Source of the DNA: Flavobacteriales bacterium UBA7382
GTDB taxonomy: Bacteria; Bacteroidota; Bacteroidia; Flavobacteriales_D; Sanyastnellaceae
NCBI GenBank assembly: GCA_002469765.1
Contig: DKNS01000195.1
Coordinates: 1-7,369 of the forward strand
DNA length: 7,369 bases
Reading direction: 5' to 3'
Shown: positions 1-5,741 of the stretch, one piece after another
Numbering within the stretch: the stretch's first letter is position 1
Layout: the number at the start of each line of letters is the position of its first letter
Position numbers and translations under genes: made by a program
Notes under the pieces: model-generated
What the model was told of the DNA's origin: nothing
Databases searched by the model: none
Seen by the model: only the letters and a program-made list of their open reading frames with translations

Positions 1-495
1 ACGCAGCCGGAAGAAGTGGCAGAGGCTTACAAAATTCTCTCTGAGATTTCGCCCAATTTCACTGTTGCGGCGGCGTTTGGCAACGTGCACGGCGTGTACA
101 AGCCGGGCAATGTGGAATTGAGACCAAGCATTTTGAACGATTGCCAAAAGCACATCGAAGCGACGTTCAAGACAGGTCCAGAGCCGGTGGAATTTGTGTT
201 CCACGGAGGAAGCGGAAGTTCCCTGGAAGAAATTCGCGAAGCCATTGGGTACGGCACCATCAAAATGAACATTGACACCGACATGCAATGGGCGTTCTTG
301 AGTGGTGTCCGCAACTACGTCAACAGCAAGCAGGATTATTTGGCGGCGCAAATCGGAAATCCAGAGGGAGAGGAGGTCCCCAACAAGAAGCATTACGACC
401 CTCGGGTGTGGTTGCGCAAAGGAGAGGATGCCTTTGTGACGCGCTTGACTCAATCGTTTGAGGATTTGAACGCCACGGGCGCCCAATCCAAGTGA
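1..495 (+). CDS. fbaA: Class II fructose-bisphosphate aldolase, C-terminal part (5' end outside window)
   Basis: This cytosolic zinc enzyme interconverts fructose 1,6-bisphosphate with glyceraldehyde 3-phosphate and dihydroxyacetone phosphate in glycolysis and gluconeogenesis. The reading frame is open from base 1, so the N-terminal part, including the first zinc histidine and the catalytic aspartate, lies upstream. The 164 visible residues align well, from memory, with the second half of E. coli FbaA (class IIA). Visible residue 30 (His in NVHGVYKPGN) and residue 68 (His in FVFHGGSGS) are 38 apart, as are E. coli zinc ligands His226 and His264. KMNIDTDMQWA (residues 88-98) carries the Asn and Asp matching Asn286 and Asp288. 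The class IIA tail NKKHYDPRVWLR is also present. Adding about 196 missing residues gives about 360, the usual length. The TGA at 493-495 lies two bases before the ATG of pgi. Nothing suggests damage. Confidence 0.96.
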   Translation, partial: TQPEEVAEAYKILSEISPNFTVAAAFGNVHGVYKPGNVELRPSILNDCQKHIEATFKTGPEPVEFVFHGGSGSSLEEIREAIGYGTIKMNIDTDMQWAFLSGVRNYVNSKQDYLAAQIGNPEGEEVPNKKHYDPRVWLRKGEDAFVTRLTQSFEDLNATGAQSK

Positions 496-497
496 AC

Positions 498-2084
498 ATG
501 AGTGAGTCCACCACACATTGGAGGTCTTTCCGGTTGGACCAATCCAGCGCGGAAACGGACCTTCAAAGACTGGGCCGGAGCAAAGCCTCCCTAGACGTCA
601 GGGAGGCTTTAAGCCAAGACGACACTCGGTTGGAGACGTTGTCATGGGAATTGCCAGGACTCTATGTGGATGCTTCAAAGCAACGTTGGGACGGCGAGGT
701 GGTGGAAGCCTTGCTCAAATTGGCGGAAGAAGCTGGTGTAAAGCATGCGATTGCCGACCAATTTGGAGGTGATTTGATCAACCACACCGAAGGTCGAGCT
801 GTCATGCACATGGCCCTCCGGGGTCAGGCTTCTGATGCTTACAAAGTTGATGGCCAAGTGGTTATGCCGGGTGTGCTGAAGGTGCGCGGTCGCATGCTCA
901 ATTTTGTGGACATGGTCCACGATGCCCATTCTCAAGGTCGGGTGACCGATGTGGTGAACATTGGGATTGGCGGGTCGGACCTAGGTCCTTCGATGGCGTG
1001 CAAGGCGCTGCGCAACTTCCACACTGGACCACGGACCCATTTTGTGAGCAACGTCGACGGTGCGCATATCGAGGCTGTGCTGGCAGGTTTGAATCCTGCC
1101 ACGACATATGTGGTGGTGGTGAGCAAAACGTTCACAACGCAAGAGACCATGGCCAATGCCGCCATTGCCAAAGCCTGGCTCGAGGCTGGTGGGGCCACGC
1201 TTTCAGAGCAACTCGTGGCGGTGTCCACCAACCTTGACGCCACGCAGGCGTTTGGTGTGCTCCCATCGCAAACGTTTGGATTTGAGAATTGGGTCGGAGG
1301 CCGTTATTCCATGTGGGGGCCTGTGGGCATGTGCATTGCCGTCGCTGTTGGCAGGGCCAACTTTGAGTTGTTCTTGGAAGGCGCCCGTGACATGGACCGC
1401 CACTTCCAAAACAAGACGTTGAAAAACAACGTGCCTGTCATGCTTGCGCTGTTGGGGTATTGGAACCAAAACGTCATGGGCTGGCGCTCTCACGCCGTCA
1501 TTCCCTACGCCGAAGACTTAAGCAGGTTGCCAGCATACTTGCAGCAGGCCGACATGGAGAGCAATGGAAAATCTGTGGGCCGAACTGGCGAACGAATCTC
1601 CTGGAATTCAGGTGCAGTGGTTTGGGGTGAGCCTGGCACCAACAGTCAGCATGCGTTTTTCCAATTGTTGCACCAGGGGACTGAAATTCACCCTGTGGAC
1701 TTTGTGGCATTCAAGGCGCCGACAAGCGGGCATGAGCACATGCATGAGTTGTTGTTGTCCAACGCCATCGCTCAGTCAGAAGCGTTGCTCGTTGGCAAAA
1801 CTCCCGCTGCCGATCAGCCCCATCGTTCCTTTGAAGGGAATCGGCCCTCGACGTTCTTTTTGTTTGACGCGCTGACGCCAAAAGAGCTAGGTCAACTGAT
1901 TGCGATGCATGAACATCGAATTTTTGTCCAAGGTGTCCTTTGGGGCATTGCAAGTTTCGACCAATGGGGTGTGGAGCTCGGAAAGGCGCTGGCGAACGCC
2001 TTGATTCCTGAAATTCGGGGGGTTGTCGCTGAAGGCCAGCACGATCCATCTACTTCCAAATTGGTTTCGTTGGTCCGGCGTTGA
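498..2084 (+). CDS. pgi: Glucose-6-phosphate isomerase
   Basis: This cytosolic enzyme interconverts glucose 6-phosphate and fructose 6-phosphate, one step from the substrate of the aldolase encoded just upstream. With ATG at 498 the protein has 528 residues, close to the 549 of E. coli Pgi. Family landmarks appear in order: VVNIGIGGSDLGPS (about 152-165) and VVVSKTFTTQETMANA (about 206-221) in the sugar-phosphate binding SIS folds, ENWVGGRYSMWGPVG (signature 1, Arg269), QADMESNGKS (Glu354), GTNSQHAFFQLLHQGT (His385) and ASFDQWGVELGK (signature 2, Lys496). The four named residues match E. coli Arg272, Glu355, His386 and Lys514, so the enzyme should be active. A GTG at 492 in the same frame would add two residues and overlap the aldolase stop. 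The ATG is preferred. There is no Shine-Dalgarno sequence, so coupled translation and one transcript with fbaA are likely. This is inference. Confidence 0.98.
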   Translation: MSESTTHWRSFRLDQSSAETDLQRLGRSKASLDVREALSQDDTRLETLSWELPGLYVDASKQRWDGEVVEALLKLAEEAGVKHAIADQFGGDLINHTEGRAVMHMALRGQASDAYKVDGQVVMPGVLKVRGRMLNFVDMVHDAHSQGRVTDVVNIGIGGSDLGPSMACKALRNFHTGPRTHFVSNVDGAHIEAVLAGLNPATTYVVVVSKTFTTQETMANAAIAKAWLEAGGATLSEQLVAVSTNLDATQAFGVLPSQTFGFENWVGGRYSMWGPVGMCIAVAVGRANFELFLEGARDMDRHFQNKTLKNNVPVMLALLGYWNQNVMGWRSHAVIPYAEDLSRLPAYLQQADMESNGKSVGRTGERISWNSGAVVWGEPGTNSQHAFFQLLHQGTEIHPVDFVAFKAPTSGHEHMHELLLSNAIAQSEALLVGKTPAADQPHRSFEGNRPSTFFLFDALTPKELGQLIAMHEHRIFVQGVLWGIASFDQWGVELGKALANALIPEIRGVVAEGQHDPSTSKLVSLVRR

Positions 2085-2099
2085 CCCGAGTTGGTCGGG
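2085..2099 (+). other. Small hairpin directly after the pgi stop codon
   Basis: CCCGA (2085-2089) and TCGGG (2095-2099) are perfect inverted repeats around a 5-base loop, beginning on the base after the pgi TGA. The stem is short and is followed by an A/T-mixed stretch and not by a run of T, so it is a poor intrinsic terminator. It could stabilise the 3' end of the fbaA-pgi message or be chance. Confidence 0.3.
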
Positions 2100-2177
2100 A
2101 GAATTATTTCATTGGTCTCTGCGTTGTTGGGGCAGTTTGTCGTAGATTTCGATTGGTTCGTGATGCCGCGCTGCGAC

Positions 2178-2213
2178 GTGCGAATCCGCACTGAAACCAA
2201 AATCAAACCAAAA
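2178..2213 (+). promoter_or_regulatory. Leader of the repeat-protein gene: hairpin plus A/C-rich direct repeat
   Basis: GTGCG (2178-2182) and CGCAC (2187-2191) form a 5-bp stem with a 4-base loop. Two copies of AAACCAAAA (2194-2202 and 2205-2213) follow, with an 11-base period, and end four bases before the ATG at 2218. There is no Shine-Dalgarno motif. A-rich, unstructured start regions are usual in Bacteroidota and favour ribosome entry, so the A/C stretch is probably the translation initiation region. The hairpin is 26 bases upstream of the ATG and has no known role. The whole 2085-2217 gap shows no promoter that I can defend. Confidence 0.4.
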
Positions 2214-2217
2214 CCCA

Positions 2218-5200
2218 ATGAAACAATTCTTCACAGCCTGCTTTTTGGCATTGGCTTCCTCCCTGGCCTGGGGAGGATTCGTAGGTGTGGATTACGAGAC
2301 CGTCGGCGAATCTGAATTCGGCACGACGTACCGTGTTTACGCGACTTTTGACAACTCGACCGATGAATTGGTGGCCGTGTACGCCTTGGAGTCTGCCCCA
2401 ATGTCATTGGGTGTTTCGACATCATTTTACCAAGACGCATTCGGAGGTGCATTGGCTCAAAATGTCAACCCTTTGTTGTTTGGTTCGTTCCCCTCCCTGG
2501 TGTACGACAGCTGGTTTGCCATTGGTTCAGAAGATGCCAGTGGGACCAGCGAGGCACAGCAGGTGGGCATGGATTCCTACTTCAGCACATTTGAAGGTGG
2601 GGCAGGCTTCACCATTGACACCTTCATTGGAGGGTCATGGTTTTTGATTCCTGGCCAAAGCGCCGATGCTGTCGCCGGTGGTGACAACCGGGTGTTGGTG
2701 GGACAATTCACCACCGACGGTGTGGTCAACATGACCTTGAATTTCCAATGGGACGACGCTGCCTCCAACACCTTCAATGCAGAAGGCTACAGCTTGGTGT
2801 TTCCTGAGGTGCCTGTTTCTGGGTGCACGTCTGTATCCGCAGACAACTACAATCCAGAGGCAAATGAAGACGACGGATCTTGCATTTTCGCTGGCCTTTG
2901 CGACGGCTTGAGCTATGAGCTCGTGGCTGCTGATCCCCTCGGGACAGGAGAAGACACTTACCGAATCTACGCGAATTTCAGCAGCGACGATGTGGAGGTG
3001 ACCGCGATGTACGGCACCGACTCAGAGCCTTGGTTGTTGGAAGGCAGCACTTCGTTCTACCAAGATGATTTTGGTTCAGATTTTGGCGGAAGCGTAAATC
3101 CACTTCTTTTTGGCGCATTTCCGACGCTGTCTTACGACACTTGGTGGACCATTGGCGCTGAGCCAGGCGATGACGATGGCTTGAACTCTGCCTTCGATGC
3201 CGCCATTGATCCATTTGGAGATTGGAACAGTGACGGCGATTTTGTGGTCAACACATTTGTGGGAGGTTCGGTCTTCATTGTGCCCGGCTCGAACTCACAA
3301 GGCTTGCCTGTGGACGGCAAGGTGTTGCTCGGTCAGGTGACCACATCAGGCACCACGGCGGCTCTGATCAACTTGCAATTCCGCGACGCCAACCAGGAGT
3401 CGTTTTACGCCTCGGGCATGCCATTGGTGTTCCCTGTGGCTGGTGCAGGCTGCAACGACGAACTGGCTTGCAACTACAACCCACTTGACGAGGGCGATGG
3501 AGACTGCATATTTCCTGCAGAATTTTACAACTGTGAGGGATGTGTGAACGACACAGACGGAGATGGTGTGTGTGACGAGTTGGAAGTGCTTGGTTGCACT
3601 GACGGCTCTGCGTGCAACTTCGATTTGGCCGCCACAGAAGAAGATGGATCATGTGCTCAGTTGGATGAGTGTGGTGTCTGTGGAGGTTCGGGCATTGCGC
3701 CGGGCGCATGCGATTGTGACGGCAACGTCATTGATGATTGCGGTGTGTGTGGTGGAGGCAGCACCACCTGTGTAGATTGTGAAGGCGTGCCAAACGGTAC
3801 AGCCGTGCTCGACGAATGCGGCGTGTGTGGAGGTGACGGAACAACATGTTTGGGTTGCACCAATCCGGCAGCGGACAATTTCGATGCTGATGCCTTGGCC
3901 GACGACGGGTCTTGCACTTACGGCAATGGTTTGTGCACGGGACTGAGTTACGACTTGGTGGCAAGTGATCCACTTGGAACCGGGGCCTCGACCTACCGGA
4001 TTTACGCCAACTTCACCTCATCGGATGTGGAGGTTACAGCGATCTATGGCACCGACACCGAGCCTTGGTCGTTGGTCGGCGACGCACCTTTTTACCAAGA
4101 TGGCTTTGGATCTGATTTTGGAGGAAGCGTGAACCCGCTTTTGTTTGGCGCGTTCCCAACCCTTGAATATGACACGTGGTGGACCATTGGCGCCGAGCCA
4201 GGAGACGACGACGGATTGAACTCGGCGTTCGATTCTGCATTGTCTTCTTTTGACGACTGGAACAATGGAGGCGACTTTGTGGTGAACACGTTCATCGGTG
4301 GCTCAGTCTTTATTGTGCCAGGGTCCAATGGACAAGGCAATCCGATCAACGGACGGGTGTTGCTCGCCCAGGTCACCACTTCAGGGACCACCGACGCTGT
4401 TTTGAATATTCAATTCCGTGATGCCGAGCAAGAGTCCATCTATGCGACGGGCATGGCTTTGACCTTCCCGGTGGCGGGCGCTGGTTGCAACAACGAACTT
4501 GCCTGCAACTACAATCCAGAAGCAGAAGGCGATGCGGATTGTGTCTTCCCAGATGATTATTACGATTGTGAAGGTTGCATCAATGACTCAGATGGAGATG
4601 GGGTTTGCGACGAGCTCGAAGTGTTGGGTTGCACCGACGATTTGGCCTGCAACTTCGACATCGATGCTACGGAGAACGATGGTTCCTGCCTGTCACTCGA
4701 TTTGTGCGGTGTCTGCGGAGGCGACAACAGCACGTGCTCTGGTTGCACAGATGCTTCAGCTGCCAACTATGATGCTGACGCCATTGTGGACGACGGCTCA
4801 TGTTTGTACGCCGGGTGCACGAACCCTGCAGCGGACAACTACGATTCTGAGGCGGACGTGGACGATGGGTCTTGCATCCTAAGCGGCTGCACGAACCCTG
4901 CGGCTGACAACTACGATCCTGCGGCGAACAACGACGACGGCTCATGCATTGTCAGCGGTTGCACCAACCCTGCAGCGGACAACTACGACCCTACGGCGAA
5001 CAACGACGACGGTTCCTGCATCATCAGCGGTTGCACGGATTCAGCTGCCGACAACTACAACCCTGATGCGAACAACGACGATGGTTCTTGCATCTTCAGT
5101 GGTTGTACCAACCCAGATGCGGACAACTACGATCCCAACGCCAACAGCGACGACGGCTCGTGCATTGTCAGCGGTTGCACGAACCCTGCTGCGGACAACT

Positions 5201-5574
5201 ACAATTCCACAGCGAACAACGACGACGGTTCATGCATCATCAGCGGTTGCACCAATCCTCTCGCTGACAATTACAACGCTGCGGCGAACAACGACGATGG
5301 TTCTTGTGTGGGAACGGGCTGCACTTATGCAGGCGCGGACAACTACGATGCAGTGTACACAGTGGAAGATGGATCTTGCGTATTCTCTGGCTGCACGGAT
5401 GCGTCGGCTGAGAACTATGTGGCCTTCGCCAACAACGACGACGGCTCTTGCATCTTCGAGCCTTGCACAGGAGAATCAGCTTGCCCATTTGATTCCAACG
5501 GCGACGGCGAAATCGGTTCTGCCGACTTGCTGGACTTCTTGGTCGCGTATGGCGCAGCTTGCTCCGACCTCTGA
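2218..5574 (+). CDS. Large secreted modular protein with beta-rich modules, CGVCGG linkers, ten 24-residue Cys repeats and a dockerin-like C-terminus
   Basis: This 1118-residue protein is not assignable to a named family. A signal peptide covers about residues 1-19 (MKQFF, hydrophobic core, SLAWG). Three related modules follow at 21-201, 227-410 and 572-755. They share FYQDxFG, VNPLLFGxFPxLxYDxW, a TFxGGS segment and LxxQxTTxG. Cysteine-rich linkers (411-545, 756-841) carry TDGDGVCDELE or SDGDGVCDELE, which resembles thrombospondin type 3 calcium loops, and four CGVCGG motifs. Residues 842-1081 are ten exact 24-residue repeats. The C-terminus (1082-1118) has one dockerin/EF-hand-like loop, DSNGDGEIGSAD. 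There is no catalytic motif, no membrane anchor and no evident type IX secretion C-terminal domain. Asp and Asn are abundant, so the protein is acidic and likely calcium-stabilised, with cysteines probably paired as disulfides outside the cell. It may be a surface adhesin, matrix or glycan-binding protein. That is inference only. The gene is flanked by its own leader and a strong terminator. Confidence 0.93.
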   Translation: MKQFFTACFLALASSLAWGGFVGVDYETVGESEFGTTYRVYATFDNSTDELVAVYALESAPMSLGVSTSFYQDAFGGALAQNVNPLLFGSFPSLVYDSWFAIGSEDASGTSEAQQVGMDSYFSTFEGGAGFTIDTFIGGSWFLIPGQSADAVAGGDNRVLVGQFTTDGVVNMTLNFQWDDAASNTFNAEGYSLVFPEVPVSGCTSVSADNYNPEANEDDGSCIFAGLCDGLSYELVAADPLGTGEDTYRIYANFSSDDVEVTAMYGTDSEPWLLEGSTSFYQDDFGSDFGGSVNPLLFGAFPTLSYDTWWTIGAEPGDDDGLNSAFDAAIDPFGDWNSDGDFVVNTFVGGSVFIVPGSNSQGLPVDGKVLLGQVTTSGTTAALINLQFRDANQESFYASGMPLVFPVAGAGCNDELACNYNPLDEGDGDCIFPAEFYNCEGCVNDTDGDGVCDELEVLGCTDGSACNFDLAATEEDGSCAQLDECGVCGGSGIAPGACDCDGNVIDDCGVCGGGSTTCVDCEGVPNGTAVLDECGVCGGDGTTCLGCTNPAADNFDADALADDGSCTYGNGLCTGLSYDLVASDPLGTGASTYRIYANFTSSDVEVTAIYGTDTEPWSLVGDAPFYQDGFGSDFGGSVNPLLFGAFPTLEYDTWWTIGAEPGDDDGLNSAFDSALSSFDDWNNGGDFVVNTFIGGSVFIVPGSNGQGNPINGRVLLAQVTTSGTTDAVLNIQFRDAEQESIYATGMALTFPVAGAGCNNELACNYNPEAEGDADCVFPDDYYDCEGCINDSDGDGVCDELEVLGCTDDLACNFDIDATENDGSCLSLDLCGVCGGDNSTCSGCTDASAANYDADAIVDDGSCLYAGCTNPAADNYDSEADVDDGSCILSGCTNPAADNYDPAANNDDGSCIVSGCTNPAADNYDPTANNDDGSCIISGCTDSAADNYNPDANNDDGSCIFSGCTNPDADNYDPNANSDDGSCIVSGCTNPAADNYNSTANNDDGSCIISGCTNPLADNYNAAANNDDGSCVGTGCTYAGADNYDAVYTVEDGSCVFSGCTDASAENYVAFANNDDGSCIFEPCTGESACPFDSNGDGEIGSADLLDFLVAYGAACSDL
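2821..2892 (+). repeat. Isolated 24-residue Cys repeat unit (residues 202-225)
   Basis: The segment begins GCTSVSADNY and ends DDGSCIFA, with the same length and conserved positions as the ten-copy array near the C-terminus. It links the first and second beta-rich modules of the secreted protein, so the unit works as a spacer between modules as well as in a tandem stack. Confidence 0.85.
2896..3687 (+). repeat. Internal long duplication, copy 1 (residues 227-490)
   Basis: Residues 227-490 match residues 572-835 without any gap at a constant offset of 345 residues (1035 bp). The copy consists of a 184-residue beta-rich module starting LCDGLSYELV, then an 80-residue cysteine-rich part with GCNDELACNYNP, NDTDGDGVCDELEVLGC and ECGVCGG. 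Counting by eye, 145 of the 184 module residues (79%) are identical between copies. Confidence 0.92.
3853..3924 (+). repeat. Isolated 24-residue Cys repeat unit (residues 546-569)
   Basis: The segment starts GCTNPAADNF and contains LADDGSC, matching the tandem unit except for Phe in place of the invariant Tyr. It sits between the first cysteine-rich linker and the third beta-rich module, the same kind of position as the unit at 2821-2892. Confidence 0.85.
3931..4722 (+). repeat. Internal long duplication, copy 2 (residues 572-835)
   Basis: This is the second copy of the 264-residue unit, starting LCTGLSYDLV and ending in CGVCGG. Replacements relative to copy 1 are spread out and mostly conservative, while strings such as SDFGGSVNPLLFGAFPTL are unchanged. 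The two copies differ in what follows. Copy 1 continues into 55 more residues with two further CGVCGG motifs, whereas copy 2 runs through DNSTCS straight into the tandem array. Confidence 0.92.
4741..5460 (+). repeat. Ten tandem 72-bp repeats encoding 24-residue two-Cys units
   Basis: Ten in-frame units of exactly 72 bp, with no partial copy, encode residues 842-1081. The consensus is GCTNPxADNYDP followed by xANNDDGSCIxS. Invariant in all ten are Gly1, Cys2, Thr3, Ala7, Asn9, Tyr10 and the block Asp18-Gly-Ser-Cys21. Cysteine spacing alternates 18 and 4 residues, which suggests regular disulfide pairing in an exported protein. Units 3-8 are closest to each other, while units 1, 9 and 10 are more divergent. 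This is the usual pattern of expansion from the middle of an array. Codons for the same residue differ between units, so the array is not brand-new. Confidence 0.95.
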
Positions 5575-5596
5575 CCTAGAGCGTCAATGACTTGAG

Positions 5597-5628
5597 AAAC
5601 GCCGGGCAATCGTCCGGCGTTTTTTTTT
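5597..5628 (+). terminator. Strong intrinsic terminator after the repeat-protein gene
   Basis: AAACGCCGG (5597-5605) pairs perfectly with CCGGCGTTT (5614-5622) around an 8-base loop, and the right arm runs into nine T (5620-5628). It lies 22 bases after the stop codon at 5572-5574 and should end the transcript of the large secreted protein before the transporter promoter. The left arm lacks a long A run, so it probably works in the + direction only. Confidence 0.92.
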
Positions 5629-5675
5629 GGACTTCAATTTGAGGGGACGAGACTTACAAACTGAGGAAAGTGTCA

Positions 5676-5707
5676 TTTGCACACGAAGTAGTGTGAGGGT
5701 ATTTTTG
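5676..5707 (+). promoter_or_regulatory. Bacteroidota-type promoter of the sugar transporter gene
   Basis: TTTG at 5676-5679 is followed after 20 bp by TATTTTTG at 5700-5707. This fits the known primary sigma-factor consensus of Bacteroidota (TTTG, about 19-21 bp, TAnnTTTG) at every fixed position. Transcription would start near 5713, giving a leader of about 30 bases before the ATG at 5742. The site lies just downstream of the terminator at 5597-5628, which supports a separate transcription unit. Confidence 0.8.
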
Positions 5708-5741
5708 GAGCCTTACGATTTCGAATCAAGACACCTGCACG

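Noticed and set aside
2124..2150. Possible promoter of the repeat-protein gene: TTG at 2124-2126 and TAGATTTC at 2143-2150
   Set aside because: The -7 box has one mismatch at the last conserved base, and the spacer is only 16 bp against the usual 19-21, so it is too weak to call. The gene still probably needs its own promoter or reads through from pgi.
2242..2244. Cys8 in the signal peptide of the large protein as a lipoprotein attachment site
   Set aside because: The cysteine lies inside the early hydrophobic core, without a lipobox at the end of the signal peptide, so ordinary signal peptidase cleavage after about residue 19 is more likely.
3670..4740. CGVCGG motifs as zinc knuckles or rubredoxin-like metal sites
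   Set aside because: The protein has a signal peptide and many evenly spaced cysteines, so extracellular disulfides are the simpler explanation, and no paired ligand set typical of a metal domain is visible.
4741..5460. Regular direct repeats considered as a CRISPR array
   Set aside because: The repeats are contiguous, with no unique spacers, and translate in frame into a conserved protein unit.
4949..5590. A 213-codon open frame on the + strand, rich in Thr and Arg, inside the tandem repeat array
   Set aside because: It is a frame-shifted reading of the 72-bp repeats. The repeat length is a multiple of three, so a frame free of stops in one unit stays open in all. The main frame has the signal peptide, conserved cysteines and module structure.
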